Assembly: GCF_910591885.1 (NCBI RefSeq)
Contig: NW_025963553.1
Coordinates: 5,332,001-5,396,000, forward strand
Origin: Bombus terrestris
Taxonomy: Eukaryota; Arthropoda; Insecta; Hymenoptera; Apidae
Length of the DNA: 64,000 bases
Direction: 5' to 3'
Part shown: positions 1 through 12,962 of the stretch, in pieces
Layout: the number at the start of each line of letters is the position of its first letter
How positions within the stretch are numbered: the stretch's first letter is position 1
Translations under genes and position numbers: made by a program
The notes under the pieces: model-generated
The model's input: only the letters and a program-made list of their open reading frames with translations
Told to the model about the DNA's origin: nothing
Database searches by the model: none

Positions 1-393
1 TAGGTTAGGCTACAGCTTTCGAGCGAGCGCAGCGAGCGAGAGACGCGTAAAGGTGTGTCACAGTCCAACGGTTTGGCACATACTGACATTGAAACATTCG
101 CACCAGCCCGAGGAGCCGGATGTCTTTATCATATTGCCTGCTGACAAATGTTTACAGTTTGTGAATAGTTTCACATAAATAGTACTATTTCCACATACTA
201 CAGTCCAATGTGATGTCCGAAGTGGCTAACAAAATTAGGTACTAACACGATATATATGCATATTGCAAGGTATATGTATACCTTGCAAATTGTGATCGTC
301 GCTCGCTCGCTCCGCTCGCTCGTAAAAATTTAGTCCAACCTCACATCCGATCCGACACGTTCGCAAATTCGAAATAAGTCGCCTTCATATCGA
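1..393 (+). repeat. Partial W-class monomer at the window edge
   Basis: The window opens inside a monomer whose anchor would lie at about -25; it starts within the TTAGGTTAGG motif. Box A follows directly (20-40) and the rest of the monomer is normal. Positions 1-382 match 2099-2480 (offset 2098 bp, five monomers). They share the rare GATCGTCGCTCG just before box B, where most monomers have GATCGTTGCTCG. The match ends where 383 has the TTCA form and the partner has ACCA. The array therefore extends leftward beyond the window. Confidence 0.9.
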
Positions 394-1231
394 ATGACTA
401 ACGCAAGAGGGATTGGTTTTAGGTTAGGCTATAGTTTTCGAGCGAGCGCAGCGAGCGAGAGACGCGTAAAGGTGTGTCACAATCCAACGGTTTGGCACAT
501 ACTGACATTGAAACATTCGCACCCGCCCGAGGAACCGGAAGTTTTTATCATATTGTCTAGTGACAAATGTTTACAGTTTGTGAATAGTTTCACATAAATA
601 GTACTATTTCCACATACTACAGTGCAATATGATGTCCGAAGTGCCTGACAAAATTACGTACTAACACGATATATATGCATATTGCAAGGTATATGTATAC
701 CTTGCAAATTGTGATCGTTGCTCGCTCGCTCCGCTCGCTCGTAAAAATTTAGTCCAACCACACATCCGATCCGACACGTTCGCAAATTCGAAATAAGTCG
801 CCTTCACATCGAATGACTAACGCAAGAGGGATTGGTTTTAGGTTAGGCTATAGTTTTCGAGCGAGCGCAGCGAGCGAGAGACGCGTAAAGGTGTGTCACA
901 ATCCAACGGTTTGGCACATACTGACATTGAAACATTCGCACCCGCCCGAGGAACCGGAAGTTTTTATCATATTGTCTAGTGACTAATGTTTACAGTTTGT
1001 GAATAGTTTCACATAAATAGTACTATTTCCACATACTACAGTGCAATGTGATGTCCGAAGTGCCTGACAAAATTACGTACTAACACGATATATATGCATA
1101 TTGCAAGGTATATGTATACCTTGCAAATTGTGATCGTTGCTCGCTCGCTCCGCTCGCTCGTAAAAATTTAGTCCAACATCACATCCGATCCGACACGTTC
1201 GCAAATTCGAAATAAGTCGCCTTCATATCGA
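394..1231 (+). repeat. S-subtype monomer pair, copy 1
   Basis: Two adjacent monomers with CCCGCCCGAGGAACC and GTCTAGTGAC. The same pair recurs at 2911-3748 (offset 2517 bp, six monomers). Differences include CACATCG for CATATCG at 813, CTAATG for CAAATG near 984, and CAATATGATG near 627. I saw this subtype nowhere else in the window. Confidence 0.8.
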
Positions 1232-2910
1232 ATGACTAACGCAAGATGGATTGGGTTTAGGTTAGGCTACAGCTTTCGAGCGAGCGCAGCGAGCGAGAGA
1301 CGCATAAAGGTGTGTCACAGTCCAACGGTTTGGCACATACTGACATTGAAACATTCGCACCAGCCCGAGGAGCCGGATGTCTTTATCATATTGCCTGCTG
1401 AAAAATGTTTACAGTTTGTGAATAGTTCCACATAAATAGTACTATTTCCACATACTACAGGGCAATGTGATGTCCGAAGTGGCTGACGAAATTAGGTACT
1501 AACACGATATATATGCATATTGCAAGGTATATGTATACCTTGCATATTGTGATCGATGCTCGCTCGCTCCGCTCGCTCGTAAAAATTTAGTCCAACCTCA
1601 CATCCGACCCGACACGTTCGCAAATTCGAAATAAGTCGCCACCATATCGAATAATGAACGCAAGATGGATTGGTTTTAGGTTACGCTATAGTTTTCGAGC
1701 GAGCGCAGCGAACGAGAGACGCGTAAAGGTGTGTCACAATCCAACGGTTTGGCACATACGGACATTGAAACATTCGCACCAGCCCGAGGAGCCGGAAGTC
1801 TTTATCCTATTGCCTGCTGACAAATGTTTACAGTTTGTGAATAGTTTCACATAAATAGTACTATTTCCACATACTACAGTCCAATGTGATGTCCGAAGTG
1901 GCTGACAAAATTAGGTACTAACACGAAATATATGCAAGGCAATATAAGGTATATGTATACCTTGCAAATTGGGATCGTTGCTCGCTCGCTCCGCTCGCTC
2001 GTAAAAATTTAGTCCAACCTCACATACGATCCGACACGTTCGCAAATTCGAAATAAGTTGCCTTCATATCGAATGACTAACGCAAGATGGATTGGGTTTA
2101 GGTTAGGCTACAGCTTTCGAGCGAGCGCAGCGAGCGAGAGACGCGTAAAGGTGTGTCACAGTCCAACGGTTTGGCACATACTGACATTGAAACATTCGCA
2201 CCAGCCCGAGGAGCCGGATGTCTTTATCATATTGCCTGCTGACAAATGTTTACAGTTTGTGAATAGTTTCACATAAATAGTACTATTTCCACATACTACA
2301 GTCCAATGTGATGTCCGAAGTGGCTAACAAAATTAGGTACTAACACGATATATATGCATATTGCAAGGTATATGTATACCTTGCAAATTGTGATCGTCGC
2401 TCGCTCGCTCCGCTCGCTCGTAAAAATTTAGTCCAACCTCACATCCGATCCGACACGTTCGCAAATTCGAAATAAGTCGCCACCATATCGAATAATGAAC
2501 GCAAGATAGATTGGTTTTAGGTTACGCTATAGTTTTCGAGCGAGCGCAGCGAACGAGAGACGCGTAAAGGTGTGTCACAATCCAACGGTTTGGCACATAC
2601 GGACATTGAAACATTCGCACCAGCCCGAGGAGCCGGAAGTCTTTATCCTATTGCCTGCTGACAAATGTTTACAGTTTGTGAATAGTTTCACATAAATAGT
2701 ACTATTTCCACATACTACAGTCCAATGTGATGTCCGAAGTGGCTCACAAAATTAGGTACTAACACGATATATATGCATATTGCAAGGTATATGTATACCT
2801 TGCAAATTGTGATCGTTGCTCGCTCGCTCCGCTCGCTCGTAAAAATTTGGTCCAACCTCACATCCGATCCGACACGTTCGCAAATTCGAAATAAGTCGCC
2901 TTCATATCGA

Positions 2911-3748
2911 ATGACTAACGCAAGAGGGATTGGTTTTAGGTTAGGCTATAGTTTTCGAGCGAGCGCAGCGAGCGAGAGACGCGTAAAGGTGTGTCACAAT
3001 CCAACGGTTTGGCACATACTGACATTGAAACATTCGCACCCGCCCGAGGAACCGGAAGTTTTTATCATATTGTCTAGTGACAAATGTTTACAGTTTGTGA
3101 ATAGTTTCACATAAATAGTACTATTTCCACATACTACAGTGCAATGTGATGTCCGAAGTGCCTGACAAAATTACGTACTAACACGATATATATGCATATT
3201 GCAAGGTATATGTATACCTTGCAATTTGTGATCGTTGCTCGCTCGCTCCGCTCGCTCGTAAAAATTTAGTCCAACCTCACATCCGATCCGACACGTTCGC
3301 AAATTCGAAATAAGTCGCCTTCATATCGAATGACTAACGCAAGAGGGATTGGTTTTAGGTTAGGCTATAGTTTTCGAGCGAGCGCAGCGAGCGAGAGACG
3401 CGTAAAGGTGTGTCACAATCCAACGGTTTGGCACATACTGACATTGAAACATTCGCACCCGCCCGAGGAACCGGAAGTTTTTATCATATTGTCTAGTGAC
3501 AAATGTTTACAGTTTGTGAATAGTTTCACATAAATAGTACTATTTCCACATACTACAGTGCAATGTGATGTCCGAAGTGCCTGACAAAATTACGTACTAA
3601 CACGATATATATGCATATTGCAAGGTATATGTATACCTTGCAAATTGTGATCGTTGCTCGCTCGCTCCGCTCGCTCGTAAAAATTTAGTCCAACATCACA
3701 TCCGATCCGACACGTTCGCAAATTCGAAATAAGTCGCCTTCATATCGA
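2911..3748 (+). repeat. S-subtype monomer pair, copy 2
   Basis: The partner of 394-1231, at an offset of 2517 bp. It keeps the more common bases at the sites where copy 1 is mutated, so copy 1 probably changed after the duplication. Confidence 0.8.
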
Positions 3749-5888
3749 ATGACTAACGCAAGAGGGATTGGTTTTAGGTTAGGCTATAGTTTTCGAGCGA
3801 GCGCAGCGAGCGAGAGACGCGTAAAGGTGTGTCACAATCCAACGGTTTGGCACATACTGACATTGAAACATTCGCACCAGCCCGAGGAGCCGGAAGTCTT
3901 TATCATATTGCCTACTGACAAGTGTTTACAGTTTGTGAATAGTTCCACATAAATAGTACTGTTTCCACATAGTACAGTGCAATGTGATGTCCGAAATGGC
4001 TGACAAAATTAGGTAGTAACACGAAATATATGCAAGGCAATATAAGGTATATGTATACCTTGCATATTGTGATCGATGCTCGCTCGCTACGCTCGCTCGT
4101 AAAAATTTAGTCCAACCTCACATCCGATCCGACACGTTCGCAAATTCGAAATAAGTCGCCACCATATCGAATAATGAACGCAAGATGGATTGGTTTTAGG
4201 TTACGCTATAGTTTTCGAGCGAGCGCAGCGAGCGAGAGACGCGTAAAGGTGTGTCACAATCCAACGGATTGGCACATACTGACATTGAAACTTTCGCACC
4301 AGCCCGAGGAGCCGGAAGTCTTTATCATATTGCCTACTGACAAATGTTTACAGTTTGTGAATAGTTTCACATAAATAGTACTATTTCGACATGCTACAGT
4401 GCAATGTGATGTCCGAAGTGGCTGACAAAATTAGGTACTAACACGATATATATGCATATTGCAAGGTATATGGATACCTTGCAAATTGTGATCGTTGCTC
4501 GCTCGCTCCGCTCGCTCGTAAAAATTTAGTCCAACCTCACATCCGATCCGACACGTTCGCAAATTCGAAATAAGTCGCCTTCACATCGAATGACTAACGC
4601 AAGAGGGATTGGTTTTAGGTTAGGCTATAGTTTTCGAGCGAGCGCAGCGAGCGAGAGACGCGTATAGGTGTATCACAATCTAACGGTTTGGCACATACGG
4701 ACATTGAAACATTCGCACCAGCCAGAGGAGCCGGAAGTATTTATCCTATTGCCTGCTGACAAATGTTTACAGTTTGTGAATAGTTTCACATAAATAGTAC
4801 TATTTCCACATACTACAGACCAATGTGATGTCCGAAGTGCCTGACAAAATTACGTACTAACACGATATATATGCATATTGCAAGGTATATGTATACCTTG
4901 CAAATTGTGATCGTTGCTCGCTCGCTCCGCTCGCTCGTAAAAATTTAGTCCAACATCACATCCGATCCGACACGTTCGCAAATTCGAAATAAGTCGCCTT
5001 CATATCGAATGACTAACGCAAGAGGGATTGGTTTTAGGTTTGGCTATAGTTTTCGAGCGAGCGCAGCGAGCGAGAGACGCGTAAAGGTGTGTCACAATCC
5101 AACGGTTTGGCACATACTGACATTGAAACATTCGCACCAGCCCGAGGAGCCGGAAGTCTTTATCATATTGCCTACTGACAAGTGTTTACAGTTTGTGAAT
5201 AGTTTCACATAAATAGTACTATTTCCACATACTACAGTCCAATGTGATGTCCGAAGTGGCTCACAAAATTAGGTACTAACACGATATATATGCATATTGC
5301 AAGGTATATGGATACCTTGCAAATTGTGATCGTTGCTCGCTCGCTCCGCTCGCTCGTAAAAATTTAGTCCAACCTCACATCCGATCCGACACGTTCGCAA
5401 ATTCGAAATAAGTCGCCTTCATATCGAATGACTAACGCAAGAGGGATTGGTTTTAGGTTAGGCTATAGTTTTCGAGCGAGCGCAGCGACGGAGAGACGCG
5501 TATAGGTGTATCACAATCTAACGGTTTGGCACATACGGACATTGAAACATTCGCACCAGCCAGAGGAGCCGGAAGTATTTATCCTATTGCCTGCTGACAA
5601 ATGTTTACAGTTTGTGAATAGTTTCACATAAATAGTACTATTTCCACATACTACAGTCCAATGTGATGTCCGAAGTGGCTAACAAAATTAGGTACTAACA
5701 CGATATATATGCATATTGCAAGGTATATGTATACCTTGCAAATTGTGATCGTTGCTCGCTCGCTCCGCTCGCTCGTAAAAATTTAGTCCAACCTCACATC
5801 CGATCCGACACGTTCGCAAATTCGAAATAAGTCGCCACCATATCGAATAATGAACGCAAGATGGATTGGTTTTAGGTTACGCTATAGT

Positions 5889-7616
5889 TTTCGAGCGAGC
5901 GCAGCGAGCGAGAGACGCGTAAAGGTGTGTCACAATCCAACGGTTTGGCACATACTGACATTGAAACTTTCGCACCAGCCCGAGGAGCCGGATGTCTTTA
6001 TCATATTGCCTGCTGACAAATGTTTACAGTTTGTGAATAGTTTCACATAAATAGTACTATTTCCACATACTACAGTCCAATGTGATGTCCGAAGTGGCTA
6101 ACAAAATTAGGTACTAACACGATATATATGCATATTGCAAGGTATATGTATACCTTGCAAATTGTGATCGTTGCTCGCTCGCTCCGCTCGCTCGTAAAAA
6201 TTTAGTCCAACCTCACATCCGATCCGACACGTTCGCAAATTCGAAATAAGTCATCACCATATCGAATAATGAACGCAAGATGGATTGGTTTTAGGTTACG
6301 CTATAGTTTTCGAGCGAGCGCAGCGAACGAGAGACGCGTAAAGGTGTGTCACAATCCAACGGTTTGAAACATACGGACATTGAAACATTCGCACCAGCCC
6401 GAGGAGCCGGAAGTCTTTATCCTATTGCCTGCTGACAAATGTTTACAGTTTGTGAATAGTTTCACATAAATAGTACTATTTCCACATACTACAGTCCAAT
6501 GTGATGTCCGAAGTGGCTGACAAAATTAGGTACTAACACGAAATATATGCAAGGCAATATAAGGTATATGTATACCTTGCAAATTGTGATCGTTGCTCGC
6601 TCGCTCCGCTCGCTCGTAAAAATTTAGTCCAACCTCACATACGATCCGACACGTTCGCAAATTCGAAATAAGTTGCCTTCATATCGAATGACTAACGCAA
6701 GATGGATTGGGTTTAGGTTAGGCTACAGCTTTCGAGCGAGCGCAGCGAGCGAGAGACGCGTAAAGGTGTGTCACAATCCAACGGTTTGGCACATACTGAC
6801 ATTGAAACTTTCGCACCAGCCCGAGGAGCCGGATGTCTTTATCATATTGCCTGCTGACAAATGTTTACAGTTTGTGAATAGTTTCACATAAATAGTACTA
6901 TTTCCACATACTACAGTCCAATGTGATGTCCGAAGTGGCTAACAAAATTAGGTACTAACACGATATATATGCATATTGCAAGGTATATGTATACCTTGCA
7001 AATTGTGATCGTTGCTCGCTCGCTCCGCTCGCTCGTAAAAATTTAGTCCAACCTCACATCCGATCCGACACGTTCGCAAATTCGAAATAAGTCATCACCA
7101 TATCGAATAATGAACGCAAGATGGATTGGTTTTAGGTTACGCTATAGTTTTCGAGCGAGCGCAGCGAACGAGAGACGCGTAAAGGTGTGTCACAATCCAA
7201 CGGTTTGAAACATACGGACATTGAAACATTCGCACCAGCCCGAGGAGCCGGAAGTCTTTATCCTATTGCCTGCTGACAAATGTTTACAGTTTGTGAATAG
7301 TTTCACATAAATAGTACTATTTCCACATACTACAGTCCAATGTGATGTCCGAAGTGGCTGACAAAATTAGGTACTAACACGAAATATATGCAAGGCAATA
7401 TAAGGTATATGTATACCTTGCAAATTGTGATCGTTGCTCGCTCGCTCCGCTCGCTCGTAAAAATTTAGTCCAACCTCACATACGATCCGACACGTTCGCA
7501 AATTCGAAATAAGTTGCCTTCATATCGAATGACTAACGCAAGATGGATTGGGTTTAGGTTAGGCTACAGCTTTCGAGCGAGCGCAGCGAGCGAGAGACGC
7601 GTAAAGGTGTGTCACA
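5889..7616 (+). repeat. 841 bp dimer tandem duplication
   Basis: Positions 5889-6775 match 6730-7616 (offset 841 bp, one 419 plus one 422 bp monomer). The identity is longer than the unit by 46 bp (6730-6775), so the exchange that made the duplication lies within that overlap, over box A and the bases after it. Both copies contain the rare AAGTCATCACC and GTTTGAAAC monomer and the AAACTTTCGC variant. Confidence 0.85.
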
Positions 7617-10600
7617 GTCCAACGGTTTGGCACATACTGACATTGAAACATTCGCACCAGCCCGAGGAGCCGGATGTCTTTATCATATTGCCTGCTGACA
7701 AATGTTTACAGTTTGTGAATAGTTTCACATAAATAGTACTATTTCCACATACTACAGGGCAATGTGATGTCCGAAGTGGCTGACGAAATTAGGTACTAAC
7801 ACGATATATATGCATATTGCAAGGTATATGTATACCTTGCATATTGTGATCGATGCTCGCTCGCTCCGCTCGCTCGTAAAAATTTAGTCCATCCTCACAT
7901 CCGACCCGACACGTTCGCAAATTCGAAATATGTCGCCACCATATCGAATAATGAACGCAAGATGGATTTCTTATAGCTTAGGCTATAGTTTTCGAGCGAG
8001 CGCAGCGAGCGAGAGACGCGTACAGGTGTGTGACAATCCAACGGTTTGGCACATACTGACATTGAAACATTCGCACCAGCCCGAGGAGCCGGAAGTCTTT
8101 ATCCTATTGCCTACTGACAAATGTTTACAGTTTGTGAATAGTTTCACATAAATAGTACTATTTCGACATACTACAGGGCAATGTGATGTCCGAAGTGGCT
8201 GACAAAATTAGGTACTAACACGATATATATGCATATTGCAAGGTATATGTATACCTTGCATATTGTGATCGATGCTCGCTCGCTCCGCTCGCTCGTAAAA
8301 ATTTAGTCCAACCTCATATCCGATCCGACACGTTCGCAAATTCGAAATATGTCGCCACCATATCGAATAATGAACGCAAGATGGATTGGTTTTAGGTTAC
8401 GCTATAGTTTTCGAGCGAGCGCAGCGAGCGAGAGACGCGTAAAGGTGTGTCACAATCCAACGGTTTGGCACATACTGACATTGAAACTTTCGCACCAGCC
8501 CGATGAGCCGGAAGTCTTTATCATATTGCCTACTGACAAATGTTTACAGTCTGTGAATAGTTTCACATAAATAGTACTATTTCGACATGCTACAGTGCAA
8601 TGTGATGTCCGAAGTGGCTGACAAAATTAGGTACTAACACGATATATATGCATATTGCAAGGTATATGTATACCTTGCAAATTGTGATCGTTGCTCGCTC
8701 GCTCCGCTCGCTCGTAAAAATTTAGTCCAACCTCACATCCGATCCGACACGTTCGCAAATTCGAAATATGTCGCCACCATATCGAATAATGAACGCAAGA
8801 TGGATTTCTTATAGCTTAGGCTATAGTTTTCGAGCGAGCGCAGCGAGCGAGAGACGCGTACAGGTGTGTGACAATCCAACGGTTTGGCACATACTGACAT
8901 TGAAACATTCGCACCAGCCAGAGGAGCCGGAAGTATTTATCCTATAGCCTGCTGACAAATGTTTACAGTTTGTGAATAGTTTCACATAAATAGTACTATT
9001 TCCACATACTACAGTCCAATGTGATGTCCGAAGTGGCTAACAAAATTAGGTACTAACACGATATATATGCATATTGCAAGGTATATGTATACCTTGCAAA
9101 TTGTGATCGTTGCTCGCTCGCTCCGCTCGCTCGTAAAAATTTAGTCCAACCTCACATCCGATCCGACACGTTCGCAAATTCGAAATAAGTCATCACCATA
9201 TCGAATAATGAACGCAAGATGGATTGGTTTTAGGTTACGCTATAGTTTTCGAGCGAGCGCAGCGAACGAGAGACGCGTAAAGGTGTGTCACAATCCAACG
9301 GTTTGAAACATACGGACATTGAAACATTCGCACCAGCCCGAGGAGCCGGAAGTCTTTATCCTATTGCCTGCTGACAAATGTTTAGAGTTTGTGAATAGTT
9401 TCACATAAATAGTACTGTTTCCACATACTACAGTCCAATGTGATGTCCGAAGTGGCTCACAAAATTAGGTACTAACACGATATATATGCATATTGCAAGG
9501 TATATGTATACCTTGCAAATTGTGATCGTTGCTCGCTCGCTCCGCTCGCTCGTAAAAATTTAGTCCAACCTCACATCCGATCCGACACGTTCGCAAATTC
9601 GAAATAAGTAGCCACCATATCGAATAATGAACGCAAGATGGATTGGTTTTAGGTTACGCTATAGTTTTCGAGCGAGCGCAGCGAACGAGAGACGCGTAAA
9701 GGTGTGTCACAATCCAACGGTTTGGCACATACGGACATTGAAACATTCGCACCAGCACGAGGAGCCGGAAGTCTTTATCCTATTGCCTGCTGACAAATGT
9801 TTACAGTTTGTGAATAGTTTCACATAAATAGTACTATTTCCACATACTACAGTCCAATGTGATGTCCGAAGTGGCTGACAAAATAAGGTACTAACACGAA
9901 ATATATGCAAGGCAATATAAGGTATATGTATACCTTGCAAATTGTGATCGTTGCTCGCTCGCTCCGCTCGCTCGTAAAAATTTAGTCCAACCTCACATAC
10001 GATCCGACACGTTCGCAAATTCGAAATAAGTTGCCTTCATATCGAATGACTAACGCAAGATGGATTGGGTTTAGGTTAGGCTACAGCTTTCGAGCGAGCG
10101 CAGCGAGCGAGAGACGCGTAAAGGTGTGTCACAATCCAACGTTTTGGCACATACTGACATTGAAACATTCGCACCAGCCCGAGGAGCCGGATGTCTTTAT
10201 CATATTGCCTACTGACAAGTGTTTACAGTTTGTGAATAGTTCCACATAAATAGTACTATTTCCACATACTACAGTGCAATGTGATGTCCGAAGTGCCTGA
10301 CAAAATTACGTACTAACACGATATGTATGCATATTGCAAGGTATATGTATACCTTGCAAATTGTGATCGTTGCTCGCTCGCTCCGCTCGCTCGTAAAAAT
10401 TTAGTCCAACCTCACATCCGATCCGACACGTTCGCAAATTCGAAATAAGTCGCCTTCATATCGAATGACTAACGCAAGAGGGATTGGTTTTAGGTTAGGC
10501 TATAGTTTTCGAGCGAGCGCAGCGAGCGAGAGACGCGTAAAGGTGTGTCACAATCCAACGGTTTGGCACAAACTGACATTGAAACATTCGCACCAGCCCG

Positions 10601-10649
10601 AGGAGCCGGAAGTCTTTATCATATTGCATACTGACAAGTGTTTACAGTT

Positions 10650-12962
10650 TGTGAATAGTTCCACATAAATAGTACTGTTTCCACATAGTACAGTGCAATG
10701 TGATGTCCGAAATGGCTGACAAAATTAGGTAGTAACACGAAATATATGCAAGGCAATATAAGGTATATGTATAGCTTGGAAATTGTGATCGTTGCTCGCT
10801 CGTTCCGCTCGCTCGTAAAAATCTACTCCAACCTCACAACCGATCCGACACGTTCGCAAATTCGAAATATGTCGCCACCTTATCGAATAATGAACGCAAG
10901 ATGGATTTCTTTTAGGTTAGGCTATAGTTTTCGAGCGAGCGCAGCGAGCGAGAGACGCGTACAGGTGTGTGACAATCCAACGGTTTGGCACATACTGACA
11001 TTGAAACATTCGCACCAGCCCGAGGAGCCGGAAGTCTTTATCCTATTGCCTGCTGACAAATGTTTACAGTTTGTGAATAGTTTCACATAAATAGTACTAT
11101 TTCCACATACTACAGTCCAATGTGATGTCCGAAGTGGCTGACAAAATTAGGTACTAACACGAAATATATGCAAGGCAATATAAGGTATATGTATACCTTG
11201 CAAATTGTGATCGTTGCTCGCTCGCTCCGCTCGCTCGTAAAAATTTAGTCCAACCTCACATACGATCCGACACGTTCGCAAATTCGAAATAAGTTGCCTT
11301 CATATCGAATGACTAACGCAAGATGGATTGGTTTTAGGTTACGCTATAGTTTTCGAGCGAGCGCAGCGAGCGAGATACGCGTAAAGGTGTGTCACAATCC
11401 AACGGTTTGGCACATACTGACATTGAAACATTCGCACCAGCCAGAGGAGCCGGAAGCATTTATCCTATTGCCTGCTGACAAATGTTTACAGCTTGTGAAT
11501 AGTTTCACATAAATAGTACTATTTCCACATACTACAGTCCAATGTGATGTCCGAAGTGGCTAACAAAATTAGGTACTAACACGATATATATGCATATTGC
11601 AAGGTATATGTATACCTTGCAAATTGTGATCGTTGCTCGCTCGCTCCGCTCGCTCGTAAAAATTTAGTCCAAACTCACATCCGATCCGACACGTTCGCAA
11701 ATTCGAAATAAGTCGCCACCATATCGAATAATGAACGCAAGATGGATTGGTTTTAGGTTACGCTATAGTTTTCGAGCGAGCGCAGCGAACGAGAGACGCG
11801 TAAAGGTGTGTCACAATCCAACGGTTTGGCACATACTGACATTGAAACATTCGCACCAGCCCGAGGAGCCGGAAGTCTTTATCCTATTGCCTGCTGACAA
11901 ATGTTTACAGTTTGTGAATAGTTTCACATAAGTAGTACTATTTCCACATACTACAGTGCAATGTGATGTCCGAAGTGCCTGACAAAATTACGTACTAACA
12001 CGATACATATGCATATTGCAAGGTATATGTATACCTTGCAAATTGTGATCGATGCTCGCTCGCTCCGCTCGCTCGTAAAAATTTAGTCCAACCTCACATC
12101 CGATCCGACACGTTCGCAAATTCGAAATAAGTCGCCTTCATATCGAATGATTAACGCAAGAGGGATTGGTTTTAGGTTAGGCTATAGTTTTCGAGCGAGC
12201 GCAGCGAGCGAGAGACGCGTAAAAGTGTGTCACAATCCAACGGTTTGGCACATACTGACATTGAAACATTCGCACCAGCCCGAGGAGCCGGAAGTCTTTA
12301 TCATATTGCCTGCTGACAAATGTTTACAGTTTGTGAATAGTTCCACATAAATAGTACTGTTTCCACATAGTACAGTGCAATGTGATGTCCGAAATGGCTG
12401 ACAAAATTAGGTAGTAACACGAAATATATGCAAGGCAATATAAGGTATATGTATAGCTTGGAAATTGTGATCGTTGCTCGCTCGTTCCGCTCGCTCGTAA
12501 AAATCTACTCCAACCTCACAACCGATCCGACACGTTCGCAAATTCGAAATATGTCGCCACCATATCGAATAATGAACGCAAGATGGATTTCTTATAGCTT
12601 AGGCTATAGTTTTCGAGCGAGCGCAGCGAGCGAGAGACGCGTACAGGTGTGTGACAATCCAACGGTTTGGCACATACTGACATTGAAACATTCGCACCAG
12701 CCCGAGGAGCCGGAAGTCTTTATCCTATTGCCTGCTGACAAATGTTTACAGTTTGTGAATAGTTTCACATAAATAGTACTATTTCCACATACTACAGACC
12801 AATGTGATGTCCGAAGTGGCTGACAAAATTAGGTACTAACACGAAATATATGCAAGGCAATATAAGGTATATGTATACCTTGCAAACTGTGATCGTTGCT
12901 CGCTCGCTCCGCTCGCTCGTAAAAATTTAGTCCAACCTCACATACGATCCGACACGTTCGCA
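10650..12962 (+). repeat. 1682 bp repeat with a divergent palindrome/box B cassette
   Basis: The stretch from about 10650 to 11280 corresponds to about 12332-12962 (offset 1682 bp, four monomers). Both copies carry TACTGTTTCC, GTCCGAAATGG and AGGTAGTAAC, then a heavily altered palindrome (TATAGCTTGGAA), box B (CGTTCCG) and flank (AATCTACTCC, CACAACC). Small differences separate them, such as CCTTATCG versus CCATATCG and TTTTAGGTTAGG versus TTATAGCTTAGG. Boundaries are approximate. Confidence 0.75.

Noticed and set aside
9707..10018. Minus-strand open frame of 103 codons (also 52538-52744 and 53799-54005)
   Set aside because: These are antisense readings of ordinary monomers. They appear only where a local substitution or the 2-bp deletion removes a stop, and the same frame is closed elsewhere.
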